DNA of 64,000 bases, from assembly GCF_016597785.1 (NCBI RefSeq), contig NZ_JAENJG010000002.1, positions 124,001-188,000 on the forward strand, in the 5' to 3' direction. The first letter of the stretch is position 1, and every line of letters starts with the position of its first letter. Of the stretch, positions 46,552 to 56,776 are shown piece after piece. Source of the DNA: Leucobacter sp. L43. GTDB taxonomy: Bacteria; Actinomycetota; Actinomycetes; Actinomycetales; Microbacteriaceae. The notes under the pieces were generated by a model. It ran no database searches and was not told the origin of the DNA. It was given only the letters and a program-made list of their open reading frames with translations. A program made the position numbers and the translations under genes.

Positions 46552-46579
46552 GTTACATCGGGCGTGAAATGCGGTTACA
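46552..46579. promoter_or_regulatory. Direct-repeat array with 11-base period upstream of the phosphatase-importer operon
   Basis: GTTACA at 46552 and 46574 and CGTGAA at 46563 start exactly 11 bases apart; on the minus strand they read TGTAAC, TTCACG, TGTAAC. One-turn spacing is typical of OmpR/PhoB-type response regulators. The array ends 28 bases before the ATG of the tyrosine-phosphatase gene. Confidence 0.5.
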
Positions 46580-46677
46580 TGAGCAGCATCGCCGGGCAGG
46601 GTGTCGCGGTGGTGAACGGGTGGGGACGCGCAGCTGTCGAACTGGAGAAGGGTGCGAAAATCCCAGATCAGAAAGAC

Positions 46678-47532
46678 TTACTGCTGAGAGTCGACGAGGG
46701 CGTCAGCGACGACCTCGCGCATGTCGAGCGCGTCGGTGCTCGATCGCAGGCCTGCGACCTCCGTGACGAGCGCCTGCAACAGCACGGAGTGGCCGAGTCG
46801 GCTGAAGAAGGGATCGACCGCGTGCTGGGTGCCGACTGCGCCGGTCGAGAGCGCGACGTCCGAGAGCTCGACCAGGGGGGCCCTCGGGTAGCTGCAGAGC
46901 GACACGATTCGCGCACCGCGCTTGCGCGCGGCGCGCACCGTCGCCAGTGTGTGCGCGTTCGCCCCGGAATGACTGAGTGCGAAACAGACGTCAGCATCGG
47001 TGAGGCTGTGAGCGGCGAACTGCTGAGCGAGGATGTCGAGCGGCGCTTCCACCGGGCGGCCGACCGTGGCGAGGCGCATGGCGGCGTCTTGCAGTGGTGG
47101 AGCGGAGAACCCGTTGGCGGCGCACACGACGCGCGAGGCGCGCGCGAGCAGCGCGGCGGCCTCGGCGAGGGCGGTGCGGTCGATCGAAGCCCGCCCGACG
47201 AGCAATGCGGCCCGCGCGCTCTCGAAGACCTGGTCCACGGCGTCTCCCGGGGTGCGCTCCTCGGTACCGGAGGCGGGCATCTCCCGTGCCAGTTCGAGGC
47301 GCAGATGCTGGAACCCGCGGAATCCGAGCCGCTGGCAGGCTCTGATGACGGTGGCGGTCGATGTTCCGGCCGCCGCGGCGAGCTCCTGCGTCGACCACTG
47401 CGGGACGTCGGCGGGGCGATCGAGGATCACTCGGGCGACCGCGCCCTCGCTCTGCCCGAGGGTCGCGGCGAACGCGCGGATCAGGGCGAGCGCAGACGCG
47501 GGTGCTGCTGGGGAGAGCGAGGGCGACGACAT
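46678..47532 (-). CDS. MurR/RpiR-family regulator with SIS domain
   Basis: 284-residue regulator. The N-terminal HTH_6 domain (about residues 15-90) includes SEGAVARVILDRPADVPQWSTQELAAAAGTSTATVIRACQRLG in two adjoining helices and the C-terminal SIS domain (about 125-260; VCAANGFSAPPLQDAAMRL, DVCFALSHSG) binds phosphosugars. It sits on the same strand just upstream of the phosphatase-importer operon, so the effector is probably a phosphorylated compound brought in or made by it. Confidence 0.9.
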   Translation of the reverse strand: MSSPSLSPAAPASALALIRAFAATLGQSEGAVARVILDRPADVPQWSTQELAAAAGTSTATVIRACQRLGFRGFQHLRLELAREMPASGTEERTPGDAVDQVFESARAALLVGRASIDRTALAEAAALLARASRVVCAANGFSAPPLQDAAMRLATVGRPVEAPLDILAQQFAAHSLTDADVCFALSHSGANAHTLATVRAARKRGARIVSLCSYPRAPLVELSDVALSTGAVGTQHAVDPFFSRLGHSVLLQALVTEVAGLRSSTDALDMREVVADALVDSQQ

Positions 47533-47630
47533 GCGTTCACGGTAAGCGGCACGGGTGAACGCGGGGTGTCGAGCCAGTGGACGGCGCGGGTCCGCCTCCG
47601 GCGTGCACGGGCTCTGGCTCCGACGTCGCG

Positions 47631-47861
47631 CTACTCGGAGACGACGAGCAGGTCGCCCACCTCGCAGTCGAGCGCACGGCAGATCGCGGTGAGCGTCGAG
47701 AAGCGGATCGCTCGCGCGCGATCATTCTTCAGCACGGAGAGGTTCACGAGGCTCACCCCGACCATCTCGCTCACCTGCGTGAGGGTGAGACCCCGCTCTG
47801 CGAGCAGCTCGTCGAGCCGGCAGTGGATCGCGTGCCCCTCGCCGGGGTCGACGGGAGTCAT
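47631..47861 (-). CDS. Small XRE (Cro/CI, YozG-like) helix-turn-helix protein
   Basis: 76-residue DNA-binding protein consisting of one HTH_26 domain: RLDELLAERGLTLTQVSEMVG followed by the recognition helix and TLTAICRALDCEVGDLLV. This is the usual partner of DUF2975 membrane proteins, which are thought to control it. Its ATG overlaps the DUF2975 stop (ATGA). A likely target is the TTATCG repeat cluster at 48539-48571. Confidence 0.87.
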   Translation of the reverse strand: MTPVDPGEGHAIHCRLDELLAERGLTLTQVSEMVGVSLVNLSVLKNDRARAIRFSTLTAICRALDCEVGDLLVVSE

Positions 47862-48529
47862 ACGAGGCCCTCGGTCTCGCGCTCGAGGCGCATCGCGCGT
47901 CGGATTGCGATGTCGATCAGTCCGAGGGCGGAGATCCCGAAGAGGATGATCACGTACCATCCCCACCACGCCAGAGTTCCGGTGTCTGTGGCACGGACGT
48001 CGAGTGCTGCGGCTACCCCGTTCGCCGCGAAGTGCCGGAACGCATACGCCGCGAGCGCTCCGCCGACGCCGCTCCACATGGCTGCGCTGAATGCTCGGCT
48101 CACGGCGGGCGTGAAGAACTCGCCGCGCAGCACACTCCGCGTCAGTCGCGCCGTGCAGGCGATCACGACCAGGGCGGCAATGGCCGCGAGCACGATCGAG
48201 ATCGCCAGGCACACCGTCGAGACCGGGTTGACATCGGGCACGATCACGTCGATCCGCGTCGCGATCCCGGAGATGGGGTCCGCTGCGATCGGTCCGTCTG
48301 CGCCGTACTCCGTCACCCCCTCCGCGGTGATCTCCCGCGGTTGGATCGGAAGGGTCCACGCGATGCCACCGGGGACGAAGCGACGCCGGAACTCGGCGAT
48401 CGCGAGCGCGACGACGGCGATCGCGGCGAGTGAGCACATGACGAGTACGCCGATGGCGTCCGAGCGGATCCTGCGCGGAGTGAACTCGCCTCGGGAGGGT
48501 GGGCGCTGGGGGAGCTGCGACGCTGACAT
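47858..48529 (-). CDS. DUF2975 membrane protein
   Basis: 223-residue membrane protein with four transmembrane helices (about residues 25-47, 105-125, 150-170, 185-205) and an extracellular loop between the first two. DUF2975 proteins are regularly paired with a small XRE regulator, as here. Function is unknown; the pair resembles membrane-protein/antirepressor switches. Confidence 0.82.
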   Translation of the reverse strand: MSASQLPQRPPSRGEFTPRRIRSDAIGVLVMCSLAAIAVVALAIAEFRRRFVPGGIAWTLPIQPREITAEGVTEYGADGPIAADPISGIATRIDVIVPDVNPVSTVCLAISIVLAAIAALVVIACTARLTRSVLRGEFFTPAVSRAFSAAMWSGVGGALAAYAFRHFAANGVAAALDVRATDTGTLAWWGWYVIILFGISALGLIDIAIRRAMRLERETEGLV

Positions 48530-48538
48530 GGCGCCTCC

Positions 48539-48571
48539 TTATCGTTCATCGTTATTATCGGTGATCGATAA
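48539..48571. promoter_or_regulatory. TTATCG repeat cluster, operator of the DUF2975/XRE operon
   Basis: TTATCG occurs at 48539 and 48555 and its complement CGATAA at 48566; TTATCG-GTGAT-CGATAA (48555-48571) is a perfect 6-base inverted repeat. The cluster begins 10 bases upstream of the DUF2975 start, in an otherwise GC-rich region, and fits a small HTH protein binding as a dimer. Confidence 0.55.
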
Positions 48572-48609
48572 GCTACGGGATGCTGGGCTCGTCCGTCAAC
48601 CGCCCGTCA

Positions 48610-48623
48610 CGCCTGCGGCGAAC
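48610..48623. promoter_or_regulatory. ClgR-like site upstream of clpC
   Basis: CGCC-TGC-GGCGAAC agrees with the actinobacterial ClgR motif as I remember it (CGCY-N3-RGCGWWS), with one mismatch in the less conserved centre. ClgR activates clp genes in Corynebacterium and Streptomyces. It lies 87 bases before the clpC ATG. Confidence 0.35.
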
Positions 48624-48696
48624 ACGGCCCCGCGATACGGGATCACCACGTAGCCTGTTTCCATCGGCGGCGCCTTTCCCGTGCTACAGGCGTCGC

Positions 48697-48704
48697 AAGG
48701 AGGT
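48697..48704 (+). promoter_or_regulatory. Consensus ribosome binding site of clpC
   Basis: AAGGAGGT at 5-base spacing from ATG 48710, the strongest Shine-Dalgarno in the window, consistent with high expression. Confidence 0.85.
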
Positions 48705-48709
48705 AGGAG

Positions 48710-51235
<2,526 letters not shown>

Positions 51236-51244
51236 CGCACTCCG

Positions 51245-51284
51245 CGCAGAAGGGCCCGCTGCTCACGCAGCGGGCCCTTCTGCG
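51245..51284 (+). terminator. Rho-independent-like terminator after clpC
   Basis: An 18-base perfect stem (51245-51262 with 51267-51284; CGCAGAAGGGCCCGCTGC and its complement) with a 4-base loop begins 9 bases after the clpC stop. There is no U-run. Confidence 0.85.
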
Positions 51285-51330
51285 TCTGCGGGAGCGCACG
51301 CCGCGAGGCGGGGCGCGGGCACCCCGGGCG

Positions 51331-51336
51331 TAGACT
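51331..51336 (+). promoter_or_regulatory. -10 element of the GNAT gene
   Basis: TAGACT ends 7 bases before ATG 51343; leaderless transcript likely. Confidence 0.45.
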
Positions 51337-51342
51337 GGAACG

Positions 51343-51861
51343 ATGAGCGCCGCACCTGAGATCAGCATCCGCAGCGCGCGCACGGGAGACGTGCCGCAGA
51401 TGGTCGCACTGATGGAGCCGCTCGTCGCGAGACGCATTCTTCTCGGCAAGGACCTCGTCGATCTCTACGCCGCCGTGCCCGAGTTCCTGGTCGCGGTCGA
51501 CGTCGACGACGCCGTCGTGGGGTACGGAGCCGTGCACGTCATGTGGGAGCAGCTGGGCGAGGTGCGCACGCTCGGGGTGGCCGAAGCGCTGCTCGGGCGG
51601 GGGGTGGGGCATCTCCTGCTCACCGCGCTCGAAGAACGAGCACGCTCCCTCGGACTCGCGCAGCTCTTCTGCCTCACGTTCGAAACCGAGTTCTTCGGCA
51701 AGCACGGCTTCGAGCGCATGAGCGAAGACACCGAGCTCATCGCCGCCGAGGTGTACGCCGAGCTGCTGCGCTCGAGCGATGAGGGCGTCGCGGAATTCCT
51801 GGACCTGGCGAGGGTGAAACCGAACACGCTGGGCAACACGCGCATGCTGAAGCACCTGTAG
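51343..51861 (+). CDS. argA: Short amino-acid N-acetyltransferase (actinobacterial NAGS type)
   Basis: 172-residue single-domain GNAT acetyltransferase resembling the short N-acetylglutamate synthases of actinobacteria (Rv2747 type), which start arginine synthesis by acetylating glutamate. The acetyl-CoA motif is VRTLGVAEALLGRGVGHLLL, followed by LFCLTFETEFFGKHGFERM, characteristic of NAGS. There is no amino-acid-kinase domain. It stands alone, not in an arg operon, which is usual for this type. Confidence 0.8.
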   Translation: MSAAPEISIRSARTGDVPQMVALMEPLVARRILLGKDLVDLYAAVPEFLVAVDVDDAVVGYGAVHVMWEQLGEVRTLGVAEALLGRGVGHLLLTALEERARSLGLAQLFCLTFETEFFGKHGFERMSEDTELIAAEVYAELLRSSDEGVAEFLDLARVKPNTLGNTRMLKHL

Positions 51862-51875
51862 GGCGCGAACGCCGC

Positions 51876-51881
51876 TACGCT
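51876..51881 (+). promoter_or_regulatory. -10 element of the membrane-anchored protein gene
   Basis: TACGCT ends 7 bases before ATG 51888; leaderless transcript likely. Confidence 0.4.
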
Positions 51882-51887
51882 GACGCC

Positions 51888-52523
51888 ATGTCGACACTGA
51901 GGGATCCGGTGGGGCCGAAAGACCGCAAGGTATACGTCCGCCGTCGGCTGATCGTGCTGCTGGTGCTGCTCGCCGTGGTCGCGGTCGTCGTGCTGATCAT
52001 CGTGCGACCGGGGTCGAGCGGGGGCGTGGCCAGCGCGGGCGAGGTCGAAGTGCCCGAAGACCTCGTCGAATCCCCGGCACCCGATTCCGACGACGCCGAC
52101 GGCGCCGGAGACGGCGACGTCGCAGCCTGCAGCGCGGGCCAGTTCTCGGTGACCCCGGCGACCGACAAGGGGGACTACGCCGCGGGTGAGCTGCCTCAGC
52201 TCTCGCTCAGCGTCGAGAACACCGGCGAGGAGCCGTGCTCCGCCGACCTCGGCAGCGCGAACCTGCAGTTCGTCATCGTCAGCGGTGATGACGAGGTGTG
52301 GCGGTCGGCGGATTGCCAGGAGAACGCGGAGCACCTCGCCGTGATCCTCGAACCCGGCAAGCCACTCGACACCGAAGCGATTCCCTGGGATCGCACCCGG
52401 TCGAGCCCCGAGACCTGCGACATCTCCCGCGATCCGGTCGCCGCTGGCGGCGCGTCGTATCACCTCCGCGTCACCGCCGCTGGAGCGCAGGGCACGGGCA
52501 CCGCTCAGTTCCTGCTCTACTGA
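51888..52523 (+). CDS. Membrane-anchored extracellular protein, unknown function
   Basis: 211-residue protein: basic N-terminus, one transmembrane helix (about residues 20-42), an acidic Ala/Asp/Gly-rich spacer (55-80) and an extracellular beta-rich domain (about 80-211) with four Cys that may form disulphides (AACSAGQ, EPCSAD, SADCQE, ETCDIS). Similar one-helix proteins with this C-terminal domain are common in actinobacteria and unassigned. Its stop overlaps the 3' end of the convergent PucR gene by 7 bases. Confidence 0.72.
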   Translation: MSTLRDPVGPKDRKVYVRRRLIVLLVLLAVVAVVVLIIVRPGSSGGVASAGEVEVPEDLVESPAPDSDDADGAGDGDVAACSAGQFSVTPATDKGDYAAGELPQLSLSVENTGEEPCSADLGSANLQFVIVSGDDEVWRSADCQENAEHLAVILEPGKPLDTEAIPWDRTRSSPETCDISRDPVAAGGASYHLRVTAAGAQGTGTAQFLLY

Positions 52524-54076
52524 GACCGCTCCGGCGCGACGGCCGCCTCGAGTCGCAGCGCGATCCAGAGCTCCGCCCGGTCGTCGGGATCGCTGACGGA
52601 GCGGGCGGTCACGCGCTCGATGCGGGCGACGCGATCGCGAAGCGTGTTGCGGTGGATCCCGAGGGTTGCCGCCGTCGGGCCTCGCTGACCGTTCGCGGCG
52701 AAGAGCGCATGGAGCGTCTCGCGGAGCATGGCGCGATCCTCGGCGCTCATCGCATCCGGGGCGAGCGCGTCGTATGACTCGGAGAGCGGGCCGAGTACCC
52801 GCTGCGACATCGGTGCGGCGCCGGATCCCGCCGCGCCCGTGCCCGCATCAGACCCTGCGGCGTCGCGGGCGTCTGCGGCGTCGAGCTCCAGGAGGGCTTC
52901 GAGAATCGGCGTATCGCGATCCGCCCAGATGACCGCTGGCACCCGCGGCGCCGTGTAAAGGGGCGCGGTGGGGGAGAGGGCGCGCAATCGGCCCGCCGCC
53001 GACCGCCGGCTCTGCACGGCGTCTGCGAGCGGTGACGGGCGGCCGACAACGACATCGAGGTTGTACGACGCGGCGGTCGCGAGTGCAGTGTCGAGCGCTC
53101 CGGGGTGGTCGTCGACGATCTGCCAGGCGCGGCCGACGCCCGGCGCGGGGGCCGGGGCATCGTTGGAGGCGACGAGCCGGTCGAGACCCGAACGCGGCTT
53201 CCTGCGCCACGATGCCAGATCTTCCGCCGTGCCCTGCACGGCGAGCACGCGCACGCGACCCGGAGGCTCGAGACCGGGCGCGAGGATCCCGAACCCCTGG
53301 ACGGCCGAGCCCCGCGCGAGGAGCGCAGCGGTCAATCGTTCCCATCGCTCGCGCTCTCGGGCATTCTCGGCTCGGTTCTCGCCCAGGGCGAGGCCGAGCA
53401 CCATGGCGCCCGCTGCGACGATCGAGCGCCCCTCCGCCGAGAGCGGGGACCCGCCCGCGATGGCCAGCTGAAAACGGCCGCCGGCGTCGAGGTCGATGAC
53501 CTCGGCCTCGGCCGCCTCCGCGGCGGAGGCGAATCCGGCGGTGGCCGCGAGCGTGCCGCCGTCGGATCCCAGCAGCGCGAGGTGCTTGCCGGTCGCTTGA
53601 GCGAGGCTCGCGAGCACCTCGGCGGGTTGCTGCTCCCCGCGCGCGCCCTCGAGTAGGCGCTGCTGGGCCTGCAGCGCCCCGCGCGCAGCACCGAGATCGT
53701 CAGCGCGCAAGAGCTCGGCGACGGCCTTGCTCACCGCGATGAAGGGGACGGGAAGCGGGACTTCGAAGAGCGCGACCCGGTACGCACTCGCCGCCTGGAC
53801 GAGGGGTTTCGGGATGCGCTCGTGATTGACTCCGATCCCGAAACCGATGGCGGCGACGCGCGCCCGATTGAGGCCGGCGACGAAGTCGCGCCACCGGCGG
53901 TCGTCGTGTGCGAGGGCGAGCCCGGTGGTCAGCACGATCTCTCCGCCTTCGAGGTACGAACCGAGGTCGAGCAGCTCGGTGTTCGACACCCACGTGATCG
54001 TGGGATCGCCCGCGCCCGATTGCACGAGGCGCAGGTGCAGGTGGGGTATCGCGAGGAGCTGCGAGAAGGCGACCAT
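52517..54076 (-). CDS. PucR-family transcriptional regulator
   Basis: 519-residue regulator. The N-terminal purine-catabolism-regulator domain (about residues 10-120; LVQSGAGDPTITWVSNTELLDLGSYLEGGEIVLTTG spread over two strands), a middle GAF/GGDEF-like region and the C-terminal HTH_30 domain (about 455-510; ALFAANGQRGPTAATLGIHRNTLRDR) are in the usual order. It is divergent from the CoA transferase-dehydrogenase operon across 154 bases and probably activates it. Confidence 0.88.
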   Translation of the reverse strand: MVAFSQLLAIPHLHLRLVQSGAGDPTITWVSNTELLDLGSYLEGGEIVLTTGLALAHDDRRWRDFVAGLNRARVAAIGFGIGVNHERIPKPLVQAASAYRVALFEVPLPVPFIAVSKAVAELLRADDLGAARGALQAQQRLLEGARGEQQPAEVLASLAQATGKHLALLGSDGGTLAATAGFASAAEAAEAEVIDLDAGGRFQLAIAGGSPLSAEGRSIVAAGAMVLGLALGENRAENARERERWERLTAALLARGSAVQGFGILAPGLEPPGRVRVLAVQGTAEDLASWRRKPRSGLDRLVASNDAPAPAPGVGRAWQIVDDHPGALDTALATAASYNLDVVVGRPSPLADAVQSRRSAAGRLRALSPTAPLYTAPRVPAVIWADRDTPILEALLELDAADARDAAGSDAGTGAAGSGAAPMSQRVLGPLSESYDALAPDAMSAEDRAMLRETLHALFAANGQRGPTAATLGIHRNTLRDRVARIERVTARSVSDPDDRAELWIALRLEAAVAPERSQ

Positions 54077-54148
54077 GATGCGATTCTTGCACAGGTCACC
54101 CACGTCGGGATATGCAAGCATGCCGCGGGCAGCGGGCAGGCCTGCGCC

Positions 54149-54154
54149 TACACT
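54149..54154 (+). promoter_or_regulatory. -10-like element of the CoA transferase operon
   Basis: TACACT in the PucR/CaiB divergent region; followed by a leader of about 70 bases with an AGGAG RBS before ATG 54231. Inferred only from the hexamer and its place. Confidence 0.3.
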
Positions 54155-54230
54155 GGCGGTACGGGAACGGCGCACCGCACCGACGTCCGCTCCGCCCCCG
54201 CACGAGCAGCAGACGATGAGGAGCGCACCG

Positions 54231-55454
54231 ATGACGGGCACCGGGCAGCCGAGGCACGAGAACGAATCCACCGAACGCGTGCCGCGGGGGGCCCTCCACG
54301 GCATCCGCGTCGCGGACTTCTCGCGAGTGCTGGCCGGTCCGCACGCGACGATGATCCTCGCCGATCTCGGCGCCGATGTCATCAAGATCGAGAGCCCGGA
54401 GGGCGATGGCACCCGCCAGTGGAACCCTCCGGTCAACGCGGTCGGGCAGAGCACCTACTTCGCGGGGGTCAACCGAGGCAAGCGCTCCGTCGTCTGCGAC
54501 CTGCGCGACGAAGCAGGGCTCGCTCGCGCACGCGAACTCGCCCGCACGGCAGACGTCGTCATCGAGAACTTCAAGCCGGGCACGATGGAGAGATTCGGCC
54601 TCGGATACGACGCCGTCGCGGCCGAGAACCCCGGAGTGGTGTTCTGCTCGATCTCAGGATTCGGCGACACCGAGGGGCGCGACCTTCCGGGGTACGATCT
54701 GCTCGTGCAGGCCGTCGGCGGCTTGATGAGCATCACAGGCCAGGCCGACGACGCCGGGGGAGAGCCGACCAAGGTCGGCGTGGCCCTCGTCGACATCCTC
54801 ACCGGGCTCAACTCCGTGATCGGGATTCAGGCGGCGCTCCGCGCTCGCGACTCCGCGGAGTCTCCCACCGCCGGTCGCGGCCAGCACGTCAAAGTCACAC
54901 TGCTCGGATCACTGCTCTCGGCGCTCGCGAACCAGGCGTCCTCCACCCTCGAGACGGGCGTCGCGCCCGGCCGAATGGGCAACGCCCACCCGTCGATCGC
55001 GCCGTATGAGACCTTCGCCGCCGCCGATCAGTCGATCGCCCTCGCCGTCGGCACTGACGGGCAGTTCGCGCGGCTCTGCGACGTACTCGGCATCGCCGAA
55101 CTCGCCCGTGGCGATCGCTTCGCCACGAACCCGCAGCGCGTCGCACACCGGGTCGAGCTGCGCACAGAGCTCGAGACGGCATTGAGGGAGCGATCCGCAG
55201 CCGACTGGATCGCCGCCTTCACAGCCGCCAACATCCCCGCCGGCCGTGTCAACTCCATCGCGCAGGCACTCGACCTCGCCGAATCACTCGGCCTGGAACC
55301 GGTCGCGGCGACCGCGGCGACGGCTCCCGACGGTTCCGAGCAGACGGTGCGCTCCGTGGCGACGCCGATCTCGCTCTCGGAGACGCCGGCCCGCTACGAG
55401 GTGCCGCCACCGGGCATCGGCGAGCACCAGGACGCCAGTTGGCTCCCGCGGTAA
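54231..55454 (+). CDS. Family III CoA transferase (CaiB/BaiF)
   Basis: 407-residue enzyme that moves CoA between acids through an acyl-aspartyl intermediate. The nucleophile is Asp156 in LPGYDLLVQAVGG; the N-terminal GIRVADFSRVLAGPHATMILADLGADVIKIE and GRGQHVKVTLLGSLLSAL are family signatures. The next gene encodes a glutaryl-CoA dehydrogenase-like enzyme, so succinyl-CoA:glutarate CoA transfer is a sensible guess. ATG 54231 sits behind AGGAG; an in-frame ATG at 54216 is possible. Confidence 0.88.
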   Translation: MTGTGQPRHENESTERVPRGALHGIRVADFSRVLAGPHATMILADLGADVIKIESPEGDGTRQWNPPVNAVGQSTYFAGVNRGKRSVVCDLRDEAGLARARELARTADVVIENFKPGTMERFGLGYDAVAAENPGVVFCSISGFGDTEGRDLPGYDLLVQAVGGLMSITGQADDAGGEPTKVGVALVDILTGLNSVIGIQAALRARDSAESPTAGRGQHVKVTLLGSLLSALANQASSTLETGVAPGRMGNAHPSIAPYETFAAADQSIALAVGTDGQFARLCDVLGIAELARGDRFATNPQRVAHRVELRTELETALRERSAADWIAAFTAANIPAGRVNSIAQALDLAESLGLEPVAATAATAPDGSEQTVRSVATPISLSETPARYEVPPPGIGEHQDASWLPR

Positions 55455-55502
55455 ACGCACCCCATTCTCACCCCTTCGCCCGAACCTTCCCCGAGGAGCA
55501 CC

Positions 55503-56666
55503 ATGACCACCACCATCGATCAGCTGTTCGACGTCGCCGACTTCGTCACCGAGGAAGAGCGCGAGTGGCAGCTCAAAGCCCGTGAGTTCGCGCAGACGCG
55601 CATTCGCCCCATCATCGACCAGGCCTTCGAAGATCGCCGCCTCCCCGTGGAACTGCTGCCCGAGGTCGGCGAGTTCGGGGCGTTCGGCATGTACCTCGAC
55701 GGCTACGGCCTGCGCGGCGCATCCTCCGTCGCCTACGGCCTGGTCGCCATGGAATTCGAGGCGGTCGACTCCGGCTTCCGCACCGCACTCTCCGTGCAGG
55801 GTTCGCTCGCGATGGGTGCGATCTACAAGTTCGGCTCGGAAGAGCAGAAGCAGCGCTGGCTGCCGCTCATGGGCCGCGGCGAAGCCATCGGCTTCTTCGG
55901 GCTCACCGAACCGCAGGGCGGCTCCGACCCCAACACCATGCTGACGACCGCGCGACGCGAGGGCGACGAGTGGGTGCTGAACGGCAAGAAGCGCTGGATC
56001 GGCCTCGCCACCATCGCGCAGCTCGGCGTCATCTGGGCGAAGGACGACGAGGGCATCGTGCGCGGCTTCATCGTGGAGACCGACACCCCCGGCTTCACCG
56101 CCACCGCGATCGAGAACAAGCTGTCGATGCGGGCCTCGCTGCAGACCGAGATCGTGCTCGAAGACGTGCGCATTCCGGCCGATGCGATCCTCCCCGGCTC
56201 GAAGGGGCTCTCGTCACCGTTCAAATGCCTGAACGAGGCGCGCTACGGCATCGCGTGGGGCGTCATGGGCGCGGCCCGATCCTGCCTCGAGGTCGCCGTC
56301 GAGCGCTCGCAGACCCGCGAGGTCTTCGGTGCGCCCATCGGAGGCAAGCAGATCATCCAGGCGAAGCTCGCCGACATGTTCCTCGAGTACCAGAAGGGCC
56401 TGCTGCTTGCACTGCACCTCGGGCGTCTGAAGGATGCTGGCAACCTCACCTACGGGCAGATCTCCGTCGGCAAGCTGAACAATGTGCGCGAGGCCATCAA
56501 GATCGCCGGTGCCGCCCGCTCGATTCTCGGCGGCGACGGCATCACCTCGGAGTTCCCCGTCATGCGCCACATGGCGAACCTCGAGTCCGTGCGCACCTAC
56601 GAGGGCACGGACGAGGTGCACCAGCTGGTCATCGGGCGCGAGCTGACGGGCATCGCAGCCTTCTAG
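55503..56666 (+). CDS. Acyl-CoA dehydrogenase, glutaryl-CoA dehydrogenase-like
   Basis: 387-residue flavoenzyme. The catalytic Glu367 is in TYEGTDEVH. The sequence VDSGFRTALSVQGSL near residues 90-105 contains the Arg and surrounding residues that bind the second carboxylate in glutaryl-CoA dehydrogenase, and FGLTEPQGGSD and NGKKRWIGLA are the standard flavin loops. It would oxidise and decarboxylate glutaryl-CoA to crotonyl-CoA. It is in an operon with the CaiB transferase (48-base gap), under the divergent PucR regulator. The alternative is another short dicarboxyl-CoA. Confidence 0.87.
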   Translation: MTTTIDQLFDVADFVTEEEREWQLKAREFAQTRIRPIIDQAFEDRRLPVELLPEVGEFGAFGMYLDGYGLRGASSVAYGLVAMEFEAVDSGFRTALSVQGSLAMGAIYKFGSEEQKQRWLPLMGRGEAIGFFGLTEPQGGSDPNTMLTTARREGDEWVLNGKKRWIGLATIAQLGVIWAKDDEGIVRGFIVETDTPGFTATAIENKLSMRASLQTEIVLEDVRIPADAILPGSKGLSSPFKCLNEARYGIAWGVMGAARSCLEVAVERSQTREVFGAPIGGKQIIQAKLADMFLEYQKGLLLALHLGRLKDAGNLTYGQISVGKLNNVREAIKIAGAARSILGGDGITSEFPVMRHMANLESVRTYEGTDEVHQLVIGRELTGIAAF

Positions 56667-56776
56667 TCGGTCGGGCGGGCGCGGCCTCGATCCACCCTCC
56701 TGCCTGCCCCTCCCGGTGTCGTGGCCGCGCGGATCGCCCGTGAGCTAGGGTGACTGGCGGACGGAAGGAGCACGTG

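Noticed and set aside
38183..48709. Genomic island or prophage between lysS and clpC
   Set aside because: No integrase, attachment repeats, tRNA or shift in base composition is visible; treated only as a synteny difference.
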